Shown piece after piece: positions 32,124 to 40,173 of a DNA stretch of 40,178 bases. The stretch lies in the NCBI GenBank assembly GCA_000179315.1, contig ADZZ01000286.1, forward strand, positions 1 to 40,178, read 5' to 3'. The notes under the pieces are model-generated. The model made no database searches and was not told where the DNA came from. It worked only from the letters and a program-made list of their open reading frames with translations. How positions within the stretch are numbered: the first letter of the stretch is position 1; each line of letters opens with the position of its first letter. The position numbers and the translations under genes were made by a program. Source of the DNA: a delta proteobacterium NaphS2 (GTDB taxonomy: Bacteria > Desulfobacterota > DSM-4660 > Desulfatiglandales > Desulfatiglandaceae).

Positions 32124-33041
32124 CTAACCTATCCAGACATCCCGTTTTCTCAACTGCTCATCGGTTATCTTATCGTGAATGACAGGACCGTGATCCAAAA
32201 GGAAATCGCTGCGCAACTCGGTCAAGCCTTCTCTTCGGAATTCTTCAATGATTGCAACGCATATTTCTTCGATGATATTCGTTTTTACTTTAAAAGACCC
32301 GGCATCCAGAAGCGTGCTGATTCTATTATGAATGAACCCCCCGAGTATGGGGAGCGCCGCAACGGCTCGATGCCGCCATTTGTAATATGGCGCATAGCTT
32401 TTGTTCAAAAGGAACACCAGAGATAATATATCGCTGCAAAACATGGTTTCCGCGCACCGGGCCGCATAATATTCATTTCGGCGCACCGATCGCATATAGT
32501 TATATTGGCCCGCTTGGGCGGCAGTCATGCATCGAGCGGCCATTTTGGCCAACCTTACATCCTCGGGATAAAATTGTAGTAAATTCTCCCTGATCTCTGA
32601 AAATGCCCCGAACGTATCCATAAACACGCTTCCATTGGTACACTTGGAAAGGGCTGCCTCGGGAAGAAACAACCAATCTTCCAAGGTTTGGGGCGAACGG
32701 GAAAGACCGATAAACTGTGCAAAAAAGTCTCCGACTTCAAAAACGCCGACTCTGTGTCCGAACCCCGTAGAGCGCTCATATCCTTCAAAACGCCTGGGAA
32801 GTTGATCATATCGCCGTTGAAGCGCTTGACCAACGGTTTGGTAATCCTCTTTTACGAGCCAAAGGCAGAATCCCGGACCCCAATCGTGGTCTCTGGAGAT
32901 TTCATCATCAAAACCATAGCATTCGGAACCTTCTCCAACCAGGCCTGCTGCGATTCGATGCTCGTACCGGGGGAATTCTTCCCTGATCATGGTCAATCCA
33001 TAGACGCTGAAAAACCTTTTGCAGAGATCCAGTCCCTTCAT
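32124..33041 (-). CDS. DUF4037 nucleotidyltransferase-like protein
   Basis: About 305 residues of the DUF4037 family, whose N-terminal half resembles the nucleotidyltransferase fold. The signature is GEGSECYGFDDEISRDHDWG followed by PGFCLWL, where the Gly-Ser and acidic residues would form an NTase-like site. The C-terminal part is helical (FYPEDVRLAKMAARCMTAAQAGQYNYMRSVRR, a basic stretch). ATG 33041 is chosen because GGAGA lies just before it; the longer frame would need a TTG. The target of any nucleotidyl transfer (RNA, protein or small molecule) is unknown. Together with DUF4125 it forms a pair that I associate with several anaerobes. Confidence 0.75.
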   Translation of the reverse strand: MKGLDLCKRFFSVYGLTMIREEFPRYEHRIAAGLVGEGSECYGFDDEISRDHDWGPGFCLWLVKEDYQTVGQALQRRYDQLPRRFEGYERSTGFGHRVGVFEVGDFFAQFIGLSRSPQTLEDWLFLPEAALSKCTNGSVFMDTFGAFSEIRENLLQFYPEDVRLAKMAARCMTAAQAGQYNYMRSVRRNEYYAARCAETMFCSDILSLVFLLNKSYAPYYKWRHRAVAALPILGGFIHNRISTLLDAGSFKVKTNIIEEICVAIIEEFRREGLTELRSDFLLDHGPVIHDKITDEQLRKRDVWIG

Positions 33042-33101
33042 GTTTCTCCATTTAATGCGCAAGCTTGCGCATACCCTTTTGTGTATTGCACCGAGGTGGG
33101 T

Positions 33102-33710
33102 CTAGCCAAATTTGAAGACAAGGACATCTTCCCTGCCAATGTCCTTGTCTTGCGCTACCAGCTCGCCTATCCTTTTCGCCGTTTTCGCCGACACATACTT
33201 TTCTCCGCAGCCCAGGCACAACCCGGCGGGAACATCCTTTACCACAAAGAGCTTTCCTTCCAGACGATAATCAAAATTTCCAACGGTAATATCCTTTATT
33301 CTTTCACCACAAAAAAAACAGTTTTCATGCGCGTCATTCACAGCATTTTCTCCTTCTGGAAGTCTGTTTTCAGAATCCTTCCATATCAGGGGGGAAGGGT
33401 AATAGGCCATGACGATCAGAAAGAGGCCGCTCTTTTGGTTAGCGAAAACTACATGAATCTCCTTTTCCAAGGAGCCGCCCACCGTTAGAAAGCTTCTGCC
33501 TCGCATTGGATTGTCCCGGATTTCAATAACCTTCCCTTTTATGACCGCATCTTCAATCTCCCGGATATTGATCCCTCCCCCCGTGATGGACCTCACCACA
33601 TGCTCGGAGACGTCATAATGCCCGGAAATGATCGCATCCCTAGCGAGGGTCAGCGCATCATCAACCTCAGACATAAACGTCTTTTCATCCACATAGCTGC
33701 TTTTCTGCAT
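33102..33710 (-). CDS. DUF4258 domain fused to YgiT-type zinc finger
   Basis: A 202-residue two-domain protein. Residues ~25-112 match DUF4258 (SEHVVRSITGGGINIREIEDAV...GKVIEIRDNP...IHVVFANQ...LFLIVMAYYPSPLIWKD). Residues ~125-195 are a YgiT/MqsA-type zinc domain with C131-x2-C134 and C165-x2-C168 followed by a helix (SAKTAKRIGELV). In many genomes these are two adjacent genes annotated as a toxin-antitoxin-like pair; here they share one polypeptide. The start overlaps the end of the DUF4125 gene by 26 bases, so translation is probably coupled. A helix-turn-helix domain is absent, so self-repression by DNA binding is not expected. Confidence 0.8.
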   Translation of the reverse strand: MQKSSYVDEKTFMSEVDDALTLARDAIISGHYDVSEHVVRSITGGGINIREIEDAVIKGKVIEIRDNPMRGRSFLTVGGSLEKEIHVVFANQKSGLFLIVMAYYPSPLIWKDSENRLPEGENAVNDAHENCFFCGERIKDITVGNFDYRLEGKLFVVKDVPAGLCLGCGEKYVSAKTAKRIGELVAQDKDIGREDVLVFKFG

Positions 33711-34251
33711 GCTCCAGGCCCTCGTAGCCTCCCTTTTTCACCAACCGCTCCAACATGTGAAGGGAAAGGTTTTCGTTATTGGCTTCAGCCTCACTAACGT
33801 GTTTATGGTAGTATTCTACGGTTTTGTCGCCGTATGTTTCCAACTCGGCCTTGAGATAGATGGAAAAGTTGCTGCCATCATCGGCGGGGTCCGTCGTCCT
33901 GCACGCGCTCTGGTAAAGCGTCGGATACTGATGCCTGATCTCATCTTGCCACGCCGCCTCTATGCGCACGATATCATTGATCAGGGGGTTCTCTTCCAAC
34001 GGGGGCAGGAGGTTGTCCATCCTGGCGTATTTCTCCATTACAAGATTTCGGCCCTCTTCATTTGCCGCTATCAGATCCTGGAGGTACGACTCAAGCAACG
34101 GCTTAGGCCACTCTTCGTAAATGCTTGTTCGTATTTCCCGAAAAGATTCGGGGCTATTTTGACATGACGCCGGCACGGAGGATTCGACGTTCTTAAACAT
34201 TTCCCATTCAATGATGACGATAGCCTCTACGATACCCTTTTTCTCATCCAT
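33685..34251 (-). CDS. DUF4125 family protein
   Basis: A 188-residue protein with the marks of DUF4125: VIIEWEMFKNVESS...ASCQNSPESFREIRTSIYEEWPKPLLESYLQDL, then GRNLVMEKYARMD. It is predicted helical and cytoplasmic, with no membrane segment. The function is unknown. It is the first gene of the minus-strand group DUF4125, DUF4258-zinc finger, DUF4037, epimerase, ligase; AAGGAG stands eight bases before the ATG. The tight overlaps suggest the three DUF proteins act as one unit. Confidence 0.8.
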   Translation of the reverse strand: MDEKKGIVEAIVIIEWEMFKNVESSVPASCQNSPESFREIRTSIYEEWPKPLLESYLQDLIAANEEGRNLVMEKYARMDNLLPPLEENPLINDIVRIEAAWQDEIRHQYPTLYQSACRTTDPADDGSNFSIYLKAELETYGDKTVEYYHKHVSEAEANNENLSLHMLERLVKKGGYEGLEHAEKQLCG

Positions 34252-34633
34252 AACAAACTCCTTACAAGTGCCAAAAAATGATAGATGCGGTTTGGCTCGT
34301 TAAACTGTAAAAATAGATCGTTTTCATGGATAACAACGATCTTCCTCAAATACGATCATGAATCATGTTTAAGAAAATTTCAAACAGGCCTTAGTACCTT
34401 ATCGTCCAAAGCCCTGTCACAAAAAACAAGAAAATTTTATAGCAGGCCTGAAACTCAGTTTATAATGCCTGTCTTCGAGGCTTTTGACGTGGGTAGTTTT
34501 TTCAGATTTTGGGTTGCGGGCATCGCCCGCCTTAGACAGTTAACAATTGAGTTCTGTGAAAAATACACAGGAAATTTTTTGCAATGCTCGGAAAGCCTCT
34601 AATAGAGAGGGTTTCCAAAGAATGAATGCTGGT
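34252..34633 (-). other. Gene-free gap with dyads between the two minus-strand groups
   Basis: No gene is supported here. Just after the PrpD-type stop codon is a strong imperfect stem, GGAAAGCCTCT-aatag-AGAGGGTTTCC (34590-34616, one mismatch), and GCGGGC-ATC-GCCCGC lies at about 34516-34530. Neither is followed by a clear U-run, so they may be processing or stabilising structures rather than classic terminators. Before the DUF4125 gene is an inverted repeat AGATCGTT...AACGATCT (34315-34342), 64-91 bases upstream of the start, a possible operator. I could not define a convincing promoter. Confidence 0.4.
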
Positions 34634-36007
34634 TCAACTTTTCAAACCTCTATGGTTCCGGCTTGTCCGGGTTAGGGGAAAGCAGAGCGCCAGAACCTCT
34701 CCAATATCAGGGACCTCTTCAAGCTTCCTTATTTTATAGAAGATTTCCCTGCCCTGTTCCCTCGGCAAAAGCGGACACGACAACCCTTTAAATTTAGATT
34801 TCATCTCTTCGAAGCTCATGGGATTTTCAGGAAAACCCTTGGGCGTGGTGATAAGTCGCGTGAATCTCCTCCCATCTTTTGTAAGCACCGTTATTCTTGT
34901 TTCAAACAGGTTGAATTCCGGATCGGCGTTCAGATGTACTTTCTTCCTGAACGCCACTAAATCAGGGTCAATTGCCATCTCTTTTGTAAACATATTTTGG
35001 TGCACAGAACCTTTAACGAAGGCAAGTGCCGCACAGTGCTGAGTGCTGAACTTGCAATCCAATCTGGCTTTTGGGTTTTCGTTGCTGATCACGTTCAAGA
35101 GAAGCTTCGCGACGTCTACCCTTACATCCGACACATCGTTTGCATCTATGCTTTCTTTTTCTTTTATATCGAGGATGGCTTCAATAGCGGGATGAGTCGC
35201 CAGCGCAGCGGCATAGGGCTTAAAAGCCACGTTCAATATCTGATATTCCACCCCCAGATTTTCCGTCAATTTTGTTAAGTCGGGATTGTCGGAATAGACA
35301 CTTCCGATACCAAACTGTCCTTCAAATATTTCAGAGGCGCTTTCAAAGCCTCTCTTGGCCAGAAGTGCTGCAAGCGCCCCGTCCATGGCGGCTTTTCCCG
35401 CGTGAAAAGGCTTGCCCATCGTTCCAAAAGATTGACGCAATCCACCGACCTGTGTACCGGCAAGTCCAAAGGCGTTTACGATCTCATCAGGGTTTAATCC
35501 CAAAAGCTTGGCAGCTCCTGCCGCCGCGCCAAACCGCCCCACAGTGGCAGTAGCGTGCCAGCCATGCTCATAGTGAGACAAACCGAGGGCAGCTCCGACC
35601 CTGGTGGCGATCTCAAAACCAAGGGCAAATGCGACAATAAGCTCCCTTCCACTCACGTGCATAAATTCACCAACAGCAACGACGGCAGGCGCCAGGCAAA
35701 CGCTCGGATGAATTGAGGAGGCCACGTGCGTATCATCATAATCCAGGGCATGAGAAAAACAGCCGTTGATCAAGGCGGCAAATAAAACATTCGTTTTCAC
35801 CCCACTGCCCAAAATGGTTGCCTGCTCTTTGCCGCCCATTTCACGAATGGCGTCAAACAAAATCATTCCCGCCTCTTCCGTCGAACCGCCTAAAGTTACA
35901 CCTACCCAATCAAACAGACAAAGCTTCGTATACCTCGAGACACTATCCGAAAGATCCTCAAAAGAAGTATCGTGAATATATTCCGCCAATTCTCCGCCAA
36001 TATGCAT
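34634..36007 (-). CDS. MmgE/PrpD family protein
   Basis: About 457 residues of the MmgE/PrpD family, whose members include 2-methylcitrate dehydratase and cis-aconitate decarboxylase. The motifs GCFSHALDYDDTHVASSIHPS and GTMGKPFHAGKAAMDGALAALLAKRGF are clear; the FKPY...H motif reads FKPYAAALATHP, with Ala where many members have Cys. ATG 36007 is chosen because AGGGG lies before it; an upstream start would add 11 residues. It follows the VWA gene by 79 bp. The family acts on substituted tricarboxylic or succinate-like acids, so a step on a fumarate adduct or on methylcitrate is conceivable, but nothing proves it. Confidence 0.85.
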   Translation of the reverse strand: MHIGGELAEYIHDTSFEDLSDSVSRYTKLCLFDWVGVTLGGSTEEAGMILFDAIREMGGKEQATILGSGVKTNVLFAALINGCFSHALDYDDTHVASSIHPSVCLAPAVVAVGEFMHVSGRELIVAFALGFEIATRVGAALGLSHYEHGWHATATVGRFGAAAGAAKLLGLNPDEIVNAFGLAGTQVGGLRQSFGTMGKPFHAGKAAMDGALAALLAKRGFESASEIFEGQFGIGSVYSDNPDLTKLTENLGVEYQILNVAFKPYAAALATHPAIEAILDIKEKESIDANDVSDVRVDVAKLLLNVISNENPKARLDCKFSTQHCAALAFVKGSVHQNMFTKEMAIDPDLVAFRKKVHLNADPEFNLFETRITVLTKDGRRFTRLITTPKGFPENPMSFEEMKSKFKGLSCPLLPREQGREIFYKIRKLEEVPDIGEVLALCFPLTRTSRNHRGLKS

Positions 36008-36085
36008 AAGAAATGAACCCCTAATGAAACACCCCACCACGAGCAGAGGGCGGCAGCATGCAATGTTGTAGGGAATTGTTATTCG

Positions 36086-37813
36086 TCATGTTTGTCTTAT
36101 GGCTGCACTATAAGCCCTTTTCCCCGAGGCAAGGAGGTCCTTTAACAGGGTTGGAAATCCGCCCATATTGTCAACAAATCGAATAAGGTTCCCGTATTCC
36201 TCTCCGAGCGCCAATTTACTGTTGCGGTCACAGCCAATCCCCAATGTCAAGAGATGTATCTTCCTTTCCGTACAAAATTTAATGGCGTCGCTCACACCGC
36301 ATCCCCAGTTGGATGCGCCGTCGGTAATATGGATAATAAGGGGAACATTCCGGCTTCTCTTCAAGCGCAACGCCGTTGCAATAATAGCCTCTCCCGATGC
36401 GGTTTTTCCCTCCGGTGAAACCGTGAAAAATCGTCCATCCACATAAAGTTCCGTAACACTACAAACATTCCTCGCCCCTTTGTAGCCGAAAATACGTGCG
36501 TTTTTATCATAGGTTTTAATGGCTGAAAACAGCGTTTGATAAGCAGTTTCATGCTGTTCCCATTTGGTGGACATGGACCCGGAGCAGTCGACAAGAATAA
36601 CGACATGATGCGCGAATTCGAAATGGTTTCTTTTCAGGTTAAAGACCGTCCCGGTTGTGGGCGCCCTGAACAGTCTCCTGCGGTCCAGTTTTCCTGAACT
36701 GAGGCCCCTGTTGTATGAGGTCTGTCGCTGGGCGATGGATTCGAGAGACACGCGAAGCTTATGGAGAAGCACCGGGTCAATCTTATTCTTTGCGGGAATA
36801 AGGATGTCGCCTCGCTCAACACGAACCACTTTATCGATATTCGATACAATAGATTTTACATCAGCGGTGAAATCCTTTTTTTCCCCCTTACCCAGATCCT
36901 CCATTTTTTTTGCAAAACCGGGAATCGTTTCCTTTCGACCGCCTTTATTCTGGTCGCCCATTTCGGCATTTTTAAAGTTTGAAAAGAAAAGTAGGGGATC
37001 AAAAGGTTCCCGAAACCAGAAATCTATGCGGTCCTGCAACTTCGGCCATATCGAGGTATAGAGGTTCAGCCGAAACTCACAACGTTCCGTTACGCCGGAT
37101 ATTTTCGGGCATTGATACATCAGGGCATCCCTAATGGAATTCAGGGTAGCCAATGGCCCCTTGTAACATTCCTTTACACTCGTCCCTTCCGAAAATCCTT
37201 CGCCTGATCCGTCCGCATCTATTTCTTTTAAAGCAACCCCCGTTCCATTAAAAACCATTTTCCACCAAAGATGGAGAAGTTCACTCACTGTAGGAGGATT
37301 TGGAAACCGCTTGCCCGCTTCCAGAATTTGAAATTCCCTGGCTTTTTCAGTATAGAGGGACAATACGTTTTTCTTGGAGAGGCAATCTGCATAGATTTTC
37401 TCGGCGATATCGAAAAAGAGCGAAAACCGGTAGGCATCCATGTCAGACAAGCGCAGCTTCTCTATTGCATTCTTTCTCAGACGCTCGCTCCACTCGGTCT
37501 TTTGATACGCTTTCTCAACGGCTATTCCAATAATGATATCCGTCTTTGCCGCAGGGATCGGGTAGGATCCCATGACAAGCGAGGGATCAAGGGAAATACC
37601 GTCACAACATTCCATTCCCTCCCAAACAACCTCCCCCGTATTTCTCCCCACATAGGAAACGATTTTTCTGATCGAAAAAAGAAGCTTCGAAAGTTCAAGA
37701 AATTCAACCGGCGATTTATCCCTTCGCCAATATTCCGAGTATCCATCCGTAATCGGCGCCGGAAAACATTCAACGGCCTTGCCCCGCCATCTGATTCTTC
37801 TGTTCGCGATCAT
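36086..37813 (-). CDS. VWA-domain protein partner of MoxR ATPase
   Basis: A 575-residue protein with a C-terminal von Willebrand A domain. The metal site (MIDAS) is DCSGS (D409, S411, S413), with Thr/Ser in GKTASGE and Asp in HITDGASN. The N-terminal ~400 residues are mostly helical with no known enzyme motif. MoxR ATPases and VWA proteins encoded together act as metal- or cofactor-insertion chaperones (for example NorQ/NorD, CbbQ/CbbO). The start at 37813 overlaps the end of the MoxR gene by 44 bases, behind GAGG, giving translational coupling. In this cluster it would help mature or repair the glycyl radical enzyme. Confidence 0.88.
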   Translation of the reverse strand: MIANRRIRWRGKAVECFPAPITDGYSEYWRRDKSPVEFLELSKLLFSIRKIVSYVGRNTGEVVWEGMECCDGISLDPSLVMGSYPIPAAKTDIIIGIAVEKAYQKTEWSERLRKNAIEKLRLSDMDAYRFSLFFDIAEKIYADCLSKKNVLSLYTEKAREFQILEAGKRFPNPPTVSELLHLWWKMVFNGTGVALKEIDADGSGEGFSEGTSVKECYKGPLATLNSIRDALMYQCPKISGVTERCEFRLNLYTSIWPKLQDRIDFWFREPFDPLLFFSNFKNAEMGDQNKGGRKETIPGFAKKMEDLGKGEKKDFTADVKSIVSNIDKVVRVERGDILIPAKNKIDPVLLHKLRVSLESIAQRQTSYNRGLSSGKLDRRRLFRAPTTGTVFNLKRNHFEFAHHVVILVDCSGSMSTKWEQHETAYQTLFSAIKTYDKNARIFGYKGARNVCSVTELYVDGRFFTVSPEGKTASGEAIIATALRLKRSRNVPLIIHITDGASNWGCGVSDAIKFCTERKIHLLTLGIGCDRNSKLALGEEYGNLIRFVDNMGGFPTLLKDLLASGKRAYSAAIRQT

Positions 37814-38690
37814 TATGCCTCGATCCTGTTTTCGACAAAAAACCTTTCGTCAAAAGGATAAATTCGGAGTTGTCATGCTCAGTATAACCCTTTTCGATAT
37901 GGAGAGAGAGAAGAACTGATTCGAGTCTCTCTTTGCTGACCTGAAGGCTGACGGACAGGGCCTGTCTCAAACTTGCGCCGACAGCCATCATTTTTGCAAT
38001 CATGAGCGTCATCCTTGTTGATACACCCACCCCAAGCTCCCCGCTGCTTCTCAAGAAATTTACCGCGGCGATAATTTGGTCAGCCTGTTCGGAAGTAATA
38101 CCGGTTTTTTTCTTCAGCACCTCCTTTTCCACTTCATTGGGCAGATAATCCATCAAAAGCAAGTAAAAGCGGTCCCTGAGGGCAGCATCCAGGAGTTCGG
38201 TTCCTACAAACTCTTCACCCTCGTTGAGGGTGGCAAAAAAAACAACGCCTTTCGCTACCTTTAAGAGCCCTAATTCTTCTATCCATACCTCCCGATCATC
38301 CGACAACAGGGAAAAAAGCATGTTTAAAGCCTTGGGGTGCTCCGGCCGGTTGATTTCTTCCAGGTGAACCACACAGTCAGGCGTCTGGATGGCCTCCGGA
38401 AAAATAAATTGTTTGTATTTCGTCTCTCCGGACTCCAATGCATATTCTCCAAAAAGCTGTCCGGGTTCGGAGAGAATACCCACCTGAAAAACAGAAAGAG
38501 GATTTCCGTAGATGGCGGCATACTGTCTTACAAGGGAAGATTTTCCGCATCCTTGTCTGCCGGAGATCAGAACATTCACAGGTTGTTCCTTGGATATGGC
38601 GTGTATTTTTTCCAGCATGTCAGCCATATTTCTCGTTACATAGAAATAAGGGTCTTCTTCAGGTACAACGATATTAGAACCTTCGGGCAT
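37770..38690 (-). CDS. MoxR/BssE-type AAA+ ATPase
   Basis: A 306-residue AAA_5 ATPase. Walker A is GRQGCGKSS (44-52), Walker B CVVHLEEINRP (about 106-116), a sensor-1-like FFATLNEG follows, and the Arg finger region is ALRDRFYLLL. ATPases of this class (BssE) accompany benzylsuccinate synthase operons and are required for function in some strains, by inference as remodelling chaperones for the glycyl radical enzyme. It lies 50 bp after the activase gene and overlaps the VWA gene. No other cofactor-dependent partner is in the window, so the glycyl radical enzyme is the likely client. Confidence 0.88.
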   Translation of the reverse strand: MPEGSNIVVPEEDPYFYVTRNMADMLEKIHAISKEQPVNVLISGRQGCGKSSLVRQYAAIYGNPLSVFQVGILSEPGQLFGEYALESGETKYKQFIFPEAIQTPDCVVHLEEINRPEHPKALNMLFSLLSDDREVWIEELGLLKVAKGVVFFATLNEGEEFVGTELLDAALRDRFYLLLMDYLPNEVEKEVLKKKTGITSEQADQIIAAVNFLRSSGELGVGVSTRMTLMIAKMMAVGASLRQALSVSLQVSKERLESVLLSLHIEKGYTEHDNSEFILLTKGFLSKTGSRHNDREQKNQMAGQGR

Positions 38691-38740
38691 TTAATCGATG
38701 CTCCTTTGTCGTTAGAGGTTTATTTCAGACGATGGGCGAT

Positions 38741-39817
38741 TTAATCATCATCGGCATTATCCGCCTTCTGTATGCCGCCTATGGTCACTTCCCACGGCGC
38801 GTTCCCCTTTCCTTTCAGTATTTCCACATACTCCGCCACATCTTCATCATACAAATTGGGGAAGCCCTTGAAGAAATAACTTCTTCCCAATTGATCGTAT
38901 TTCTTTTCAGCAAAGTTGTGATAGGGCAAAACGTCAATGCCGGAAACAACGTCTCCGAGCTCTTCCGCAAATTTCAGTGTTTGTTCGGCATATTCAGGCA
39001 TATAAAAGTTCACGTCATGTACAACCGGGAGCCTGAGCCTTAGTTTTGCCTTGTGTTTCGCGAGTTTTCTCGCGTTTTCAAAAATCAACGCGTTGGATTT
39101 ACCCGTCCACTTTATGTGCTTTTTTTCATCCATGACCTTGACGTCAAAAAGAAAAAGGTCCACATACGGGAGAACCCTCTCCAATAATTCCCATTCAAGA
39201 AAGCCCGATGTATCCACCACCGTATGAATGGAATCTGCCTTTGCCAGCTTCAGCAAAGAAAGCGCCGTCCCGGGATGCAAAAGTGCTTCGCCTCCCGAGA
39301 GGGTCATCCCACCTCCCGAAGATCGGTAAAACACCTCATCGCTTTTCACCTCACGAAAGACCTCATCCAACGTCATCACGCTGCTTACTCTCGTTATGGC
39401 GTCCTGAGGACAGACCTCCACGCATTTCATACACAGGGTACATTTAGATCTGTCGATTTGGGGGGGGCGGACATCGGATATATCCTGTGTATATGTTTCC
39501 GTCGCCCCCCCATCCGGCAGGCAACAGGCTGAATCAGATGCAGAATGATTATTTTCAACCTGCCGCTTGCCGGGCGGAGCAATTGCTTCTTCAGGACACA
39601 CGGAAACACATGTGCCACATCTTACGCATTTATCCGTATCATGCAAGAGTTCTTCCCGGAAATTAATGCATTCGGGATTGTGACACCAGGCGCAATTTAA
39701 CAAACAGCCCTTAAGAAAAATAGTAGTCCTGATGCCCGGTCCATCGTTCAGCGAAAACCTCTGGATTTTTGTTACGAGAAAATCCTTCTCGTTTGCCATA
39801 CCTTGTTGGTCGGGCAT
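38741..39817 (-). CDS. Glycyl-radical-enzyme activase (BssD-like radical SAM)
   Basis: A 358-residue radical-SAM activase. The CxxxCxxC motif is C38, C42, C45 (GCLLNCAWCHNPEC), preceded by the family signature FSLNDGPGIRTTIFLKGC. Two ferredoxin-type [4Fe-4S] sites are inserted after it: C64, C67, C70, C74 and C126, C129, C132, C136. SGGGMTLSGGEALLHP then follows. It would place the glycyl radical on the catalytic subunit. The ~45-residue stretch between the two clusters (with a CC pair at 98-99) is longer than usual. ATG 39817 is preferred for its AGGGAG site; the frame is open 12 codons upstream. It lies 62 bp after the BssB-like gene. Confidence 0.92.
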   Translation of the reverse strand: MPDQQGMANEKDFLVTKIQRFSLNDGPGIRTTIFLKGCLLNCAWCHNPECINFREELLHDTDKCVRCGTCVSVCPEEAIAPPGKRQVENNHSASDSACCLPDGGATETYTQDISDVRPPQIDRSKCTLCMKCVEVCPQDAITRVSSVMTLDEVFREVKSDEVFYRSSGGGMTLSGGEALLHPGTALSLLKLAKADSIHTVVDTSGFLEWELLERVLPYVDLFLFDVKVMDEKKHIKWTGKSNALIFENARKLAKHKAKLRLRLPVVHDVNFYMPEYAEQTLKFAEELGDVVSGIDVLPYHNFAEKKYDQLGRSYFFKGFPNLYDEDVAEYVEILKGKGNAPWEVTIGGIQKADNADDD

Positions 39818-39878
39818 GGTTCTCCCTTTCTTTCTTGGGCAATTCCCAAACAACCAAAGTGGATTGTTGATAAAACGC

Positions 39879-40100
39879 CTATATCCCTTCCCTGATCAGT
39901 TGTGCGTGTGAAGGCTTTGGCTCAAACAATTCACAAGCTTCATCACTCAACTTTATGAGTTTACCCTTCATGATCACCGACGCCGTGCCGGATGCCGTAT
40001 CTCCCACGGCCCCCTCTCGTTTTTCGGCAATACACGCACCTTTGGTGGGATCTCCCGTATCTACCCTTGACCACCGACATTTTCTGCAAGTTTCCGCCAT
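39879..40100 (-). CDS. BssB-like small Fe-S subunit of a fumarate-adding enzyme
   Basis: A 73-residue protein with four Cys, C5, C8, C23 and C56, in the order C-x2-C-x14-C-x32-C, and the opening CRKCRW...DPTKGxC. The Thauera benzylsuccinate synthase beta subunit begins with a very similar CRKCKW...DPxxGxC segment; these small subunits bind a low-potential [4Fe-4S] cluster. 4-Hydroxyphenylacetate decarboxylase small subunits are a related alternative but carry eight Cys, so a fumarate-adding (alkyl/aryl-succinate) synthase fits better. GGGGAG stands ten bases before the ATG. The catalytic subunit should lie beyond the right edge, as the next gene upstream in this direction. Confidence 0.8.
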   Translation of the reverse strand: MAETCRKCRWSRVDTGDPTKGACIAEKREGAVGDTASGTASVIMKGKLIKLSDEACELFEPKPSHAQLIREGI

Positions 40101-40129
40101 AATAAACGCTCCCCATCTAAAGGATTAAA

Positions 40130-40173
40130 CGCAACTCCGTGTGCCGCAAATGCCAACCAAAACCCGAGTTGCG
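40130..40173 (-). promoter_or_regulatory. Inverted repeat before the BssB-like gene
   Basis: CGCAACTC (40130-40137) and GAGTTGCG (40166-40173) form an eight-base inverted repeat with a 28-base loop, 30-73 bases upstream of the BssB-like start. It may be a structure in the mRNA between the catalytic and small subunit genes or an operator. The window ends five bases later, so its setting cannot be judged. Confidence 0.3.

Noticed and set aside
32688-33488. A 266-residue plus-strand open frame
   Set aside because: It runs opposite the DUF4037 and DUF4258-zinc finger genes, both of which have clear family motifs.
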